DNA of 64,000 nt from an uncultured Bacilli bacterium (lineage in GTDB: Bacteria; Bacillota_I; Bacilli_A; RF39; UBA660), in the NCBI GenBank assembly GCA_944350495.1, contig CALVOZ010000001.1:124001-188000 (forward strand). The letters are read 5' to 3'. Position 1 is the stretch's first letter, and every line of letters starts with the position of its first letter. Of the stretch, positions 8,181 through 17,506 are shown piece after piece. The translations under genes were made by a program, and so were the position numbers. Below the pieces are notes generated by a model. It was not told the origin of the DNA. It was given only the letters and a program-made list of their open reading frames with translations, and made no database searches.

Positions 8181-10818
8181 TTTTATGACAAATAAACTTA
8201 TATAATTCCATTACTAATAACATTGGTAAAGAACAAGCAAATAACATTAGTAAATGAGAAACTGGAATACTCGTTGTTTGCATAAATTCTGATAGAGCTG
8301 GAACTTCCATTACTACTATTTGTAAAACAATTGCTAAAACAATACTAAAAATAATTAATGGATTGTTCCATTTCATCTTAAAGATACTATTCTTTTCACT
8401 ACGACAATTAATAACATGAATATTTTGCATGAAAACCATCAAAGCCATAACATATCCACGAGCAGAATCTACTGGCATTTCAGCTACTTTAAGTAAATAT
8501 ACCCAAACACCAAAGACAATTAATCCAATAAATAACCCGGAAATCAAAACTTCTTGAATTAATTTTTTATCAAATAAAGAACTTCTAGGATCTCTTGGTT
8601 TTTCATCCATAATATCTGGTTCTCTTTTCTCAAAAGAAAGTGCTAAATCCTGAAAACCATCAGTGACAACATTAAGCCATAATAATTGAATAGCAACTAA
8701 TGGCATTGGTAAATCACAGAAAATAGCAAGGACAAAGAATAAAACTTCTGCTAATCCACAAGAGATTAACATATAAGTTACTTTTCTAATATTACTATAT
8801 GCACATCTACCTTCTTCAACACCGGCAACAATTGAATCAAAATTATCATCGGTAATAATCATCGTACCAGTTTCTTTAGCAACATCAGTGCCACTTCCCA
8901 TCGCAACACCAATATTGGCAACCTTTAAAGCTGGAGCATCATTAACTCCATCACCAGTTACCGCTACAAATTCCCCCATACACTTATAAGCATTTACTAT
9001 TTCTAGTTTTTGAATTGGCGTAACTCTAGTGAAAACAGTTTTACCTTTTATATATTCATCAAATACTTCTTTACCTTCTTCTAAGTGTTCAGCTATTTCA
9101 CTACTAGTTGCAACCATAGAATAATCATCAGCTATATTTAATTCTTGGGCAATTGAATAAGCAGTTAAAGGATGATCCCCTGTTATCATTACCACTTTAA
9201 TTCCTGCTTTTTCCACTTGTTTAATCGCTTCTTTAGCTTCTTTTCTTATTGGGTCAATAAAAGCAACTAAACCACAGAAAATTAACTTTGGAATATCTTT
9301 ATCCGTATAATAATCTTTTTCTTCAAAATCTTGATTAGGTCCACAAGCTAACGCAATAATCCGATAACCTAATTTAGCTAATTCAACATTTTGATTTAAA
9401 ATTTTTTCTCTATCTAATTCTGTTATTTCACCATTATCAGCCATGCGATTACAAAAATCTAAAACGGTATCAACACTACCTTTAATGGTTGCATAATTTC
9501 TTTCCTTTTCACGATAGAAAACCGCTGAATATTTATTTTCTGATTCATACGGAATAGCACCCATTATTTGAATATTACTAATATCGATTTTAGCTTTTTT
9601 ACCTAAAGCTAAGAAAGCAACATCAATTGAATCACCATGACTAGTCCATATACCATTTTCTTTTTCTAAATGAGCTTCATTATTCAATACTCCCAATTTA
9701 GAAATAAGTGTGGTTTCATAATTAGCTCCTTCAATAACCCCATCATCATTATATCCAGTTCCTGTTATATTGTATAAATTACCAGCTGGAGTAACTACTT
9801 TTTTAGCTGTTTGTTCATTAACAGTTAAAGTTCCCGTTTTATCACTAGCTATGACTGTACAACTACCTAATGATTCAACCGCACTCATCTTTTTTACAAT
9901 AATATCTCTTTTGGACATTCGATTACTACCAATAGTTAAAGCCATAGTAAGCGCCAATGGAAGCCCTTCTGGCATTGCAGATACAGCAAGTGCAATAACG
10001 TTTAAAAAGATTTCATCAAATGGATAATTTTTAAAATATAATAGAACAACTAAAAAAATAGCAAGTATTACAATCATTAAAGATATTTGTTTTGAAAACT
10101 TATCAACCCTAATAGTAAGTGGACTTTTCGCATCATCAGTTTTTGTTACCTCCGTAGCAATTTTACCAATTTCAGTATTAATACCAGTTCCTACTACTAC
10201 CCCTACACCACGTCCTGTTACAACTGTTGTTCCAGCAAATAACATATTACTCATATTTCCAATTGGAATATCACTTTCTAAAGTCATAATATGTTTTACG
10301 CTAGCTACACTTTCACCAGTAAGAGATGATTCATCAACTGTTAAATTAGTTGATGACAAAAGACGCATATCAGCTGGTATCTTACTTCCCGATTGAACTA
10401 AAACAATATCACCTGGTACTAAATCAGTAGCATCAACTTCTACTTCTTTACCATTACGAATAACTGTTGAAATTGTTTTAATCATTTGTTTTAAACTATC
10501 AGCTGTTTTATGTGCATTCCACTCTTGAACAGTTCCCATAATTGCATCTATTAAAATTATAAATAAAATGACAATTGTATCAACTGCCTCTCCAACCATA
10601 AAAGAAAAAAAGGCAGCAGCTAACATAACAATTACAATGGAATCTTTAAATTGTCCAAAAAATAATTTAAAAAGACTTTCTTTTTCTTTTTGGGGCAATT
10701 CATTTTTTCCATATTTATTTAATCTTTGCTCAACAATCCCCTCAGATAACCCATCTTCATGAGCAACTTCAAGTATTTCTAATACATCATCTATTTCTTT
10801 ATTATGCCAATTGTTCAT
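8164..10818 (-). CDS. P2-type cation-transporting ATPase (calcium pump-like)
   Basis: An 884-residue P-type ATPase. The N-terminal cation-ATPase domain (about 1-70) is followed by the actuator TGES loop in DESSLTGESVAS, then AMPEGLPLALTMAL with Gly285 in the metal-binding membrane helix, the phosphorylation site SDKTGTLT with Asp326, and the hinge MITGDHPLTAY and TGDGVNDAPALK. The C-terminal third has the six-helix cation-ATPase region. PEGLP and the overall layout fit bacterial SERCA/PMCA-like Ca2+ exporters such as LMCA1. Na+ or other cations cannot be excluded. AGGAGA lies about ten bases before the ATG. It is a single gene between two terminators. Confidence 0.88.
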   Translation of the reverse strand: MNNWHNKEIDDVLEILEVAHEDGLSEGIVEQRLNKYGKNELPQKEKESLFKLFFGQFKDSIVIVMLAAAFFSFMVGEAVDTIVILFIILIDAIMGTVQEWNAHKTADSLKQMIKTISTVIRNGKEVEVDATDLVPGDIVLVQSGSKIPADMRLLSSTNLTVDESSLTGESVASVKHIMTLESDIPIGNMSNMLFAGTTVVTGRGVGVVVGTGINTEIGKIATEVTKTDDAKSPLTIRVDKFSKQISLMIVILAIFLVVLLYFKNYPFDEIFLNVIALAVSAMPEGLPLALTMALTIGSNRMSKRDIIVKKMSAVESLGSCTVIASDKTGTLTVNEQTAKKVVTPAGNLYNITGTGYNDDGVIEGANYETTLISKLGVLNNEAHLEKENGIWTSHGDSIDVAFLALGKKAKIDISNIQIMGAIPYESENKYSAVFYREKERNYATIKGSVDTVLDFCNRMADNGEITELDREKILNQNVELAKLGYRIIALACGPNQDFEEKDYYTDKDIPKLIFCGLVAFIDPIRKEAKEAIKQVEKAGIKVVMITGDHPLTAYSIAQELNIADDYSMVATSSEIAEHLEEGKEVFDEYIKGKTVFTRVTPIQKLEIVNAYKCMGEFVAVTGDGVNDAPALKVANIGVAMGSGTDVAKETGTMIITDDNFDSIVAGVEEGRCAYSNIRKVTYMLISCGLAEVLFFVLAIFCDLPMPLVAIQLLWLNVVTDGFQDLALSFEKREPDIMDEKPRDPRSSLFDKKLIQEVLISGLFIGLIVFGVWVYLLKVAEMPVDSARGYVMALMVFMQNIHVINCRSEKNSIFKMKWNNPLIIFSIVLAIVLQIVVMEVPALSEFMQTTSIPVSHLLMLFACSLPMLLVMELYKFICHKKEKRD

Positions 10819-10880
10819 ATTTTACATTCTCCTATTATACTTGAAATTATACTATAAATATAGGCTTTTTTCAATAAAAA

Positions 10881-10900
10881 AAGGAATTAAATAATTCCTT
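10881..10900 (-). terminator. Terminator of the HAD-SIMPL unit
   Basis: AAGGAATT, loop AAAT, AATTCCTT, followed on the minus strand by a run of seven T. It overlaps the last codons of the HAD gene. Confidence 0.8.
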
Positions 10901-11690
10901 CTTTTATTAATTTTTTTAAAGCATCGGCAACGCCATGATCATTATTTGATAAAGTGACATAATTAGAAATATCCTTTAATTTATCTATCCCGTTCCCCAT
11001 ACAAACGCTAAATCCTACATACTTAAACATCTCAAAATCATTTTCGTTATCACCGAATGCGATCATTTCATTCGACTTAATATTTAAATGATTACCTAAT
11101 ATTTCTAACGCTTTAGGTTTAGAGTTACCAAATGGAATAAATTCAATATTATATTGATTACTTGAAGTAATCTCACAAAAATCATTAAAAGATTCATCAA
11201 GAGATTCTCTAGCTTTTTTTACTTCTGCAACATTAGATCCATGAATAATAATCTTATAGACATTGCTTTCTATATTATTCAAATCACTAATTTTCATTAA
11301 AATATCTGGATTCATACGGACATATTCCTCATAATAAGCATTGGCTAAAATGCAATCACTAAGATAAACATAAGTGTATAAGTTAAACTTTTTACCATAA
11401 TCAACAATTTTTTTGACAACATTTTTATCTAAAATAGCTTCATGGAGTATTTTATCTTCTTTATTATTCAATATATATCCACCATTAAAAGCTATTGTAT
11501 ACTGCTCATTTTCTACTATATCTAACTCGCGCAAATATTTTTTTAATTTATAAAAAGGTCTAGAAGTTGCTAAAACTATTTTTATCCCTTTATTTTTCAC
11601 TACCTTTAAAATTTCAATAGTTTCTTCATCTATTTCCTTTTTATCATTTAATAAAGTTCCATCACAGTCTAGTGCTATTAACTTATACAT
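10887..11690 (-). CDS. Cof-type HAD phosphatase
   Basis: A 267-residue haloacid dehalogenase of the Cof/YkrA type (HAD-IIB). Motif I LDCDGTLLND has the nucleophile and acid Asp pair at residues 8 and 10. Motif II is LATSR, and motif IV is the characteristic IAFGDNENDFEMFK near residue 213, followed by GFSVCMGNG. The cap domain lies in between. These enzymes dephosphorylate sugar phosphates, nucleotides or flavin precursors; the substrate cannot be read from the sequence. Its ATG overlaps the stop of the SIMPL gene by one base (TAATG), so the two are translationally coupled. Confidence 0.85.
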   Translation of the reverse strand: MYKLIALDCDGTLLNDKKEIDEETIEILKVVKNKGIKIVLATSRPFYKLKKYLRELDIVENEQYTIAFNGGYILNNKEDKILHEAILDKNVVKKIVDYGKKFNLYTYVYLSDCILANAYYEEYVRMNPDILMKISDLNNIESNVYKIIIHGSNVAEVKKARESLDESFNDFCEITSSNQYNIEFIPFGNSKPKALEILGNHLNIKSNEMIAFGDNENDFEMFKYVGFSVCMGNGIDKLKDISNYVTLSNNDHGVADALKKLIKEGII

Positions 11691-12352
11691 TAATCAGTAG
11701 TCCAATGGCAATATAAAGTTTCTGATAACTCAATATCTTCAGGAGTAAATATATTAGTAATTATCTCAGCAGTCCCCATTCCGTGAGATGCTTTAGCACT
11801 ATACATAACTTGACCATCTAAAAATGTATTAGAGAAATATCCAGCTGACATTGGTTGAAAATCTACCTTTATACAATCTTTTAAGTTTTTACCAGCTGCT
11901 AAAGCAATTGCTTCAGCTTGACTTAATGCATCATTATAGGCACGTCCTAAAACATCTTTGCGACATTCTTTTTGATCTTTTACTCCAAAGTTAACTATTG
12001 CTTTTGGAGGGCAAGCTAATCTTGCTAAATTATCCATCAGGTCAGCTAGTAAATTTTCATCATAATCAAATACTAGTTTTGCATGTTGATTATATGAATA
12101 TCCAGCAAAATCATATCTACGTGTTTGTTCATTATATCTATTCTCTTCTCTTATCACAAAATTTCTAGTTTTTAAATCTTCCTTTTTAAAATTCATTGGA
12201 ATTAATAAATCTCGAATAAAATCATAGACATTTTTTGTTCCCATATCTAATACTTCTTCATAACTATCTCCTTTAATTATAAAATCAAAATTGATTGTTA
12301 CTTCATCTGGAGTATAAAATGCACTCCCCGTTCCTTTAACAACTATTTCCAT
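11690..12352 (-). CDS. SIMPL (DUF541) domain protein
   Basis: A 220-residue SIMPL-family protein. It has the family opening VKGTGSAFYTPDEVTINFDF, the SYNQHAKLVFDY strand and the YNDALSQAEAIALAAGKNL helix. Unlike many relatives, no signal peptide is present, so a cytoplasmic location is likely. The function of SIMPL proteins is not well defined; members have been linked to stress protection and kinase complexes. GGAGAGATGAT precedes the start. An extended -10 (TGATATACT on the minus strand, near 12375) may be its promoter. It is coupled to the HAD phosphatase gene by a one-base overlap. Confidence 0.75.
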   Translation of the reverse strand: MEIVVKGTGSAFYTPDEVTINFDFIIKGDSYEEVLDMGTKNVYDFIRDLLIPMNFKKEDLKTRNFVIREENRYNEQTRRYDFAGYSYNQHAKLVFDYDENLLADLMDNLARLACPPKAIVNFGVKDQKECRKDVLGRAYNDALSQAEAIALAAGKNLKDCIKVDFQPMSAGYFSNTFLDGQVMYSAKASHGMGTAEIITNIFTPEDIELSETLYCHWTTD

Positions 12353-12396
12353 ATCATCTCTCCATTCTATATTAAGTATATCATAATTATAATAAA

Positions 12397-12416
12397 AATG
12401 CCTTTATTAAGACATT
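12397..12416 (-). terminator. Terminator of the ABC exporter operon
   Basis: AATG-C-CTT, loop TATT, AAG-A-CATT (one mismatch), followed by TTTTTATT on the minus strand, about 50 bases after the permease stop. Confidence 0.55.
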
Positions 12417-12466
12417 TTTATTATAATGTAAATATGACAAAAGTTATACACAATAATGTGTAAATA

Positions 12467-13612
12467 TTAAAACAATACTTTTTCTGATTTATATTGTTTA
12501 ATAATAATTTTAAATACTAAGACAATAACTATGATTGTTGAAACCAACATCAATATTATATATAAGAAATTAACTTTACCAGCAGCTATATCATTAAATA
12601 ACAATGTAAAGTTTAAAAAAGGAATTAAAGTTGTTACAAAATTGCTTTCTATATCTACCATATTAACAATTAAACCAGGAAATAAACAAATCATTGTTAA
12701 AGGAGTTAATGAACTTTGAGCTTCCTTAAACGATTTTGATTTAGTTGCAATCGCAATACATAAACCACTTAATAAGAACGAATATGTCACAATAACTACA
12801 ATTGCAAATAGTAAACCAAGTAATGATAACTGCAATTTATCAACTTCATAAATAGTAAACATGTTATTTACAACAACAAATGAGATTAAACTTAAAATCA
12901 AACTTAAAATTCCAGTTACAATTGACGATAAAGAAACATTTAAAAATTTACCAACAATTATATCGCGACTTTTAATTGGAAACGTTAATAAGGTTTCTAA
13001 AGTTCCTCTTTCCTTTTCGCCTGCTGTTGTATCTGTTGAAGGATATGTAGCAGCGACAGTAATCGCCATAATAATAAACATAAATGTATAGCCTAACATA
13101 TAAGTTACAGCAAAAGCTTCTTCCTCAAGAATGTTTTCTTCTAAAACAATCATATTCATAAATTCCATCGAATTAATATTATTATTTTCCAAATAATTAG
13201 ATTGCAAATATAATTTATAAGCTTCAAAATATGACTTAGCTAAAACTGATGCATGCGTAGTAGTCTCATTATTAACGCCATTTATAGTATAGATATTATC
13301 TTTTTTAGTAATATATAAATCTAGTTCATCATTATTATAAGCTTCTTTTAATTTTTTAGTATCTTCAATAACTGTTGGTTCTATTTTTAACTCTTTAACA
13401 ATAATTTTCTCTTCCTCGGTTAATTGATAATTAAAACCAATTCGATTATATTTAACTACATCAACATTAGTAGAAGCATCTAAAAATGCTGAGAAACCAA
13501 TTATTACAAGTGGAATTAAAAAAGGGATTACTAGCATCATCAGCAAAGACTTTTTATCACGTAAAGTTTCACGCATTTCTTTTTTTAATATTTTTTTAAC
13601 ATTATTATTCAT
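12467..13612 (-). CDS. ABC-2 type permease, NatB-like
   Basis: A 381-residue ABC-2 permease. One membrane helix near the N-terminus (SLLMMLVIPFLIPLVIIGF) precedes an extracytoplasmic domain of about 130 residues. Five or six helices follow, including AVTYMLGYTFMFIIMAITVAA and the conserved cytoplasmic turn AGEKERGTLETLLTFPI, typical of NatB/YhgE-like exporters. It forms a transporter with the ATPase encoded upstream. The substrate is unknown; NatAB in Bacillus exports Na+, but relatives export antibiotics or peptides. The start is ATG 13612 with GGAGG eight bases upstream, overlapping the ATPase gene by eight bases. An earlier in-frame start at 13627 lacks a ribosome site. Confidence 0.82.
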   Translation of the reverse strand: MNNNVKKILKKEMRETLRDKKSLLMMLVIPFLIPLVIIGFSAFLDASTNVDVVKYNRIGFNYQLTEEEKIIVKELKIEPTVIEDTKKLKEAYNNDELDLYITKKDNIYTINGVNNETTTHASVLAKSYFEAYKLYLQSNYLENNNINSMEFMNMIVLEENILEEEAFAVTYMLGYTFMFIIMAITVAATYPSTDTTAGEKERGTLETLLTFPIKSRDIIVGKFLNVSLSSIVTGILSLILSLISFVVVNNMFTIYEVDKLQLSLLGLLFAIVVIVTYSFLLSGLCIAIATKSKSFKEAQSSLTPLTMICLFPGLIVNMVDIESNFVTTLIPFLNFTLLFNDIAAGKVNFLYIILMLVSTIIVIVLVFKIIIKQYKSEKVLF

Positions 13613-14360
13613 TAGAAACACCTCCAATCAAACTAAAGAAAGCATCTCTTAAATTAGTTGTATTAGTTAAATTTCTTATTTCTTCTGGTGTTCCAGTTTT
13701 AATAATTTTTCCTTTATTAATCATAATAACTTTGTCACAAATATTTTCAGCTTCTTCCATATAATGTGTTGAATAAAGTATAATCTTACCTCTTTTTCTT
13801 TCTTCTTTAATAAAGTCTAAGATAATCTGACTAGATATGATATCTAATCCACTCGTTGCTTCATCTAAAATATAATATTTTGGATTATGAATTAAACAAC
13901 GAGCAATGTTTACTTTTTGAGTTTGACCAGTTGATAATTTTTCAATACGATTATATAAAAAAGCATCCATTCCTAAAGATTTACTTATCTCTTTAATTCT
14001 TTTTACAGCATTTATTTTCTTGACTCCATAAATATCGGCACACATCATTAACAATTCATAAGCTGAAATAGTCTTATATATTTTAGTATTACCTGACAAA
14101 TACGCAATATTGGACTTTATTTCTAATTCATTTTGAGCATACGTTAAATTATCAAATTCAACCGTACCTTCAGTCGGTTCTAAAATACCAGCAATTATTC
14201 TAAGAAGAGTGGTTTTTCCCGCCCCATTAGGCCCTAAAATACCAAGAATTTCTCCATCATGTGCTTCTAGGGATATTCCATCATTAGCATAAAATTCTTC
14301 TTTTTTATTTTTTTTGTTATATTTAATAAATTTCTTCTTTATATTCTTTACTTTTAACAT
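13605..14360 (-). CDS. ABC transporter ATPase, NatA-like
   Basis: A 251-residue ATPase: Walker A GPNGAGKTT at residues 43-51, signature LSTGQTQKVNIARCL at 142-156, Walker B YYILDEATSGLD at 162-173, and switch His in YSTHYMEEAE. It drives the permease that follows. The DEATSGLD and the single-nucleotide-binding-domain layout match NatA and drug-resistance ABC-2 ATPases. I use ATG 14360 (MLKVKNIKKKF) because AAGGAG lies ten bases upstream. The open frame extends to 14438, but those 26 residues have no ribosome site and fall outside the domain. Transcription probably begins in the gap after the rubrerythrin terminator. Confidence 0.85.
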   Translation of the reverse strand: MLKVKNIKKKFIKYNKKNKKEEFYANDGISLEAHDGEILGILGPNGAGKTTLLRIIAGILEPTEGTVEFDNLTYAQNELEIKSNIAYLSGNTKIYKTISAYELLMMCADIYGVKKINAVKRIKEISKSLGMDAFLYNRIEKLSTGQTQKVNIARCLIHNPKYYILDEATSGLDIISSQIILDFIKEERKRGKIILYSTHYMEEAENICDKVIMINKGKIIKTGTPEEIRNLTNTTNLRDAFFSLIGGVSNE

Positions 14361-14456
14361 TAATAATTGCTCCTTATCACTAATTATCTTCTTAATTAAT
14401 TTTACAGCATATTGTAAAATTAAACAATTAAAAATCATCTGTTTTTTTATAAAAGC

Positions 14457-14478
14457 AATAAAAAAGGCCTAAGGCCTT
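14457..14478 (-). terminator. Rubrerythrin terminator
   Basis: AAGGCC, loop TAA, GGCCTT at 14464-14478, followed on the minus strand by TTTTTTATT, just after the stop codon. Confidence 0.8.
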
Positions 14479-14482
14479 ATTA

Positions 14483-15022
14483 TTAATAATTGTTTGCTTT
14501 TCTTTCAAAATAAGCTTGTGGATGAGCACATACTGGACATACTTTTGGAGCATTCTTTCCAATTGCAATGTGTCCACAGTTACGACATACCCAAATAGCA
14601 TCTCCATCACTTGAGAATACTAATTCATCATTAATGTTACTTAATAATTTACGATATCTTTCTTCATGCTCTTTTTCAATTTTAGCAACTCCTTCAAATA
14701 AAGCTGCAATTCTTGTAAATCCTTCTTCACGAGCTACTTTAGCAAAGTCATCATACATATCTGTCCATTCATAGTTTTCACCATCTGCAGCATCTTCTAA
14801 GTTAACAGTTGTAGTTGGAACTTCTCCACCATGTAATTCTTTAAACCAAATTTTAGCATGTTCTTTCTCATTATTAGCTGTTTCTTCAAAAATAGCGGCA
14901 ATTTGTTCATACCCTTCTTTTTTAGCTTTTGAAGCATAATATGTATATTTGTTTCTTGCTTGAGATTCACCAGCAAAAGCAGCCATTAAATTAGCTTCTG
15001 TTCTTGATCCTTTTAATTCCAT
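14483..15022 (-). CDS. rbr: Rubrerythrin
   Basis: A 179-residue non-haem di-iron peroxidase that detoxifies hydrogen peroxide in anaerobes. The ferritin-like domain (1-135) has both ExxH-type helices, with [53 protein letters not shown]. The C-terminal rubredoxin-like domain binds Fe(SCys)4 through CRNCGH and [11 protein letters not shown]. Length is normal. GGAGG lies before the ATG. It stands alone, with its own extended -10 promoter, a promoter-proximal palindrome and a terminator. Its presence points to an oxygen-sensitive lifestyle. Confidence 0.95.
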   Translation of the reverse strand: MELKGSRTEANLMAAFAGESQARNKYTYYASKAKKEGYEQIAAIFEETANNEKEHAKIWFKELHGGEVPTTTVNLEDAADGENYEWTDMYDDFAKVAREEGFTRIAALFEGVAKIEKEHEERYRKLLSNINDELVFSSDGDAIWVCRNCGHIAIGKNAPKVCPVCAHPQAYFERKANNY

Positions 15023-15051
15023 AAAATCCTCCTCTATAAAATATTAATTCC

Positions 15052-15078
15052 CCCTACCTAGGGACCAACACTATTATA
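15052..15078 (-). promoter_or_regulatory. Rubrerythrin promoter with G/C-rich palindrome
   Basis: On the minus strand the extended -10 TGATATAAT ends at 15073. Immediately downstream, about +3 to +14, is CCCTA-CC-TAGGG (15052-15063), an unusually GC-rich inverted repeat for this genome. A repressor or redox-sensor site is likely from its position; its type is unknown and it does not look like a PerR box. Confidence 0.5.
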
Positions 15079-15091
15079 TCATACTTATTCT

Positions 15092-15131
15092 AAAAAAAAG
15101 AAGATATTTTAATTCGAATCTTCTTTTTTTT
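15092..15131 (-). terminator. Terminator of the acyl-CoA ligase gene
   Basis: A perfect 14-bp stem (arms 15092-15105 and 15118-15131, core AGAAGAT/ATCTTCT), loop of 12 bases, and eight T on the minus strand. It includes the last codons of the ligase gene. Confidence 0.75.
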
Positions 15132-16833
15132 CTAAAACTTTATATGCAACTTTTCCAACCGCCGTAACTGGCAAACTTTTACGATACTCGTATTCGGTTG
15201 GCACAGCATATTTAGCGATGTTAGTACTACAATACTTCTTAATTTTCATTCTAACTAATGGTGTATCTTCAACTCCATCCTTTAAAACGATAACTGCTTT
15301 AGGAGTTTGACTTTTAATTTTGTGTGGAACACCTACCACTGTACAAGATTGAACATATTCACATTTAGATATGATATCTTCAAGTTCAATAGGATAAACA
15401 TTATATCCATTAGTGATAATCATTCTCTTTAATCTTGAAGTATAATGGAAAATACCATCTTTGCTCATATAGCCTAAATCACCAGTATGTAACCATATTT
15501 TACCATCACAATGCGTAACTAAAGTTTTATTTGTCTCTTCATCTTCATTGATATAACCCATCATCACAGTTGGGCCTGAAATACAAATTTCCCCTATTTC
15601 TCCTACTGTTTTTTCAATGTCGCTATTAGGTTCAAAAACTTTCATTAAAATATCCGGATTAGGAACACCTAATGAATCTAATTCTTCGTTAATAAAAGCT
15701 GTACTTGATGCAAAACCAGTTGCTTCTGATAATCCATAACCAATCTTAATATCTGCATCACTACCGTGATCCCTTAAGTGATTAATCATCTCTTCACGGA
15801 CATTAGGAGGCAGGTAATCACCACCTACAACAACTAGTTTAATATCTTTAAATGCTCGACGACCAGGGTCTTTATCATTAATTGCTAGTTTAAGCATTGA
15901 TGGAACAGCTGGAAAAATATTTGGCTTATACTTTTTTAATTCCTTATTTAAATTTTTAGTATCAATTTTAGGGACAATAATAAGTGTCATCCCGGCCATT
16001 AGGCATGAATGTACACATACTGATAGTCCAAACACATGGAAGATTGGTAAAGCTGCTAACACTGATTGACCAGGTCTTATCTCTTTACATACGGCACTAA
16101 CTTGTGTAGACATCGCATTAAAATTTAAGTTAGAAATAATGATGCCCTTTGGCTTACCAGTTGTTCCACCACTATATATAATAGCTGCTGGATCGTCACC
16201 AGTCCTTTTACAATATGGATTTTCATCAGAAATATATTGTAAAAATTCTTCCCAAGATAACATTCCATCATCCAAACGCATATTAACAGCATTTTTAATA
16301 TTATAAGCCAGTTTTAAAAAACCAGTTAAACTTGTACTTGTTGGAACCATTACAAAATGTTCTACCTCAATATTTCGCGCTTTTGGCATTGAAACATCAG
16401 CACAAAACAAAATTGAACTATTAGTTTCACTTAAAGCTCTCTCAATTTCTACTTTTGTTGATAATGGATGTACAATATTAGCAATCGCACCAATTTTATT
16501 CACCGCATAAATTAAAGCAAAAGATTCTGGTGAATTTGGTAAACAAATAGTTACACATTCATTTTCAACAATATCAAATTGTTTTAAAGCTGAAGCAATT
16601 TTATCAACTTTTCTTAAAAATTTCTTATAAGTTAATTCACGTCCATAGAATTTTGTCGCAATTCTATTTTCATGTTTAGAAGTTATATCTTTTAAACCAT
16701 CATATAAACTTCCCTTAGGATAAGTCAAAGTCTCTGGTATATCGTCATAATATTTTAACCATGGTTTTTCTTTATCTTCAAAGGGTTTTATTTTTTTCAA
16801 TATTTTTTTAATATATGTATTAACAATTCCCAT
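15109..16833 (-). CDS. AMP-forming acyl-CoA synthetase
   Basis: A 574-residue member of the ANL superfamily that adenylates a carboxylic acid and transfers the acyl group to CoA. The P-loop-like motif YSGGTTGKPKG lies near residues 217-227, the A5 region GYGLSEATG near 365, HTGDLGYMSKDG near 448, and the catalytic lysine region TAVGKVAYK near the C-terminus. The layout fits medium- or long-chain fatty-acid CoA ligases, though the substrate is not provable here. AGGA lies nine bases before the ATG. It diverges from a TetR-family gene across a 24-bp palindrome, so I infer control by that regulator, possibly responding to an acyl ligand. Confidence 0.85.
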   Translation of the reverse strand: MGIVNTYIKKILKKIKPFEDKEKPWLKYYDDIPETLTYPKGSLYDGLKDITSKHENRIATKFYGRELTYKKFLRKVDKIASALKQFDIVENECVTICLPNSPESFALIYAVNKIGAIANIVHPLSTKVEIERALSETNSSILFCADVSMPKARNIEVEHFVMVPTSTSLTGFLKLAYNIKNAVNMRLDDGMLSWEEFLQYISDENPYCKRTGDDPAAIIYSGGTTGKPKGIIISNLNFNAMSTQVSAVCKEIRPGQSVLAALPIFHVFGLSVCVHSCLMAGMTLIIVPKIDTKNLNKELKKYKPNIFPAVPSMLKLAINDKDPGRRAFKDIKLVVVGGDYLPPNVREEMINHLRDHGSDADIKIGYGLSEATGFASSTAFINEELDSLGVPNPDILMKVFEPNSDIEKTVGEIGEICISGPTVMMGYINEDEETNKTLVTHCDGKIWLHTGDLGYMSKDGIFHYTSRLKRMIITNGYNVYPIELEDIISKCEYVQSCTVVGVPHKIKSQTPKAVIVLKDGVEDTPLVRMKIKKYCSTNIAKYAVPTEYEYRKSLPVTAVGKVAYKVLEKKEDSN

Positions 16834-16855
16834 AAACTATTTCCTTTCATTTTTC

Positions 16856-16879
16856 TTTATGTTACAATTGTAACATAAA
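16856..16879. promoter_or_regulatory. 24-bp perfect palindrome, likely TetR operator
   Basis: Each half is TTTATGTTACAA read 5'-3' on its strand. It sits midway between the acyl-CoA ligase and the TetR gene. A TTGTAA at 16868-16873 followed by TATAGT at 16892-16897 (18-base spacer) could be the regulator promoter, so binding would block it. Confidence 0.75.
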
Positions 16880-16933
16880 ATGACTTTCATATATAGTTAA
16901 AATCAAAAAAAGTGACAAAAGAGGTGTTTTTGT

Positions 16934-17467
16934 TTGAAAAAAAATAATTTTTTTATAAAGGAATGTATTCTACAAGCCCTATTACAATTAATGGACACCA
17001 AAGACTTTAAAGATATTACAATTACAGAAATAACTGAAAAAGCAGGAGTTTCAAGAATGGCTTATTATCGTAATTACTATTATAAAGAAGATATTCTTAA
17101 TAATTATATGACTGAATTGTTGAATAAATATAACAATATCAGAAATGATATCATTAAAGTTAGCCCCAATAACAAATATAAATTAATATTTCATGCTCTT
17201 GAATATTTTAAAGAAAATGAAAAATTTGTATTAGGTCTAGAAAAATCAAACTTATCTAATATCATTCAAAATCGAATTAACGGTTATATACACGAAATAT
17301 ATAAAAGCAAAGATACTTATGATAAATACGATGCAATTATCTTTGGAGGAGCTTTATATAATACTGGTAAATATTGGTTATTAACTGGTAAAAAAGAATC
17401 ATTAGAAGAAGTTACAAAAATGTTTGTCAATCGAATTTTTCCTAGTGAAATAGAAAAAGAGAATTAA
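16934..17467 (+). CDS. TetR-family regulator
   Basis: A 177-residue TetR-like repressor. The HTH lies at about residues 27-50 (ITITEITEKAGVSRMAYYRNYYYKEDIL), with the SRMAYYRNYYYKEDI recognition helix seen in the DhaS/YbiH-like subgroup. The rest is a helical ligand-binding domain with no clear identity, including the C-terminal FGGALYNTGKYWL segment common in Firmicutes members. Translation begins at TTG 16934, with GAGGTG seven bases upstream. The gene diverges from the acyl-CoA ligase, with a 24-bp palindrome between them, so it probably represses both the ligase and itself. Confidence 0.82.
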   Translation: MKKNNFFIKECILQALLQLMDTKDFKDITITEITEKAGVSRMAYYRNYYYKEDILNNYMTELLNKYNNIRNDIIKVSPNNKYKLIFHALEYFKENEKFVLGLEKSNLSNIIQNRINGYIHEIYKSKDTYDKYDAIIFGGALYNTGKYWLLTGKKESLEEVTKMFVNRIFPSEIEKEN

Positions 17468-17478
17468 TTCTCTTTTTT
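17456..17478 (+). terminator. Terminator of the TetR gene
   Basis: AAAGAGAA, loop TTAA, TTCTCTTT and a T-run, overlapping the stop codon. Confidence 0.8.
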
Positions 17479-17506
17479 AAGTATATTATGAAATATGATT
17501 AAGATA

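Noticed and set aside
9770..10027. Plus-strand frame inside the cation ATPase
   Set aside because: Mirror of the ATPase phosphorylation region; no ribosome site.
14428..14610. Open frame across the end of the rubrerythrin gene
   Set aside because: Shadow in another frame of rubrerythrin; crosses its terminator and has no ribosome site.
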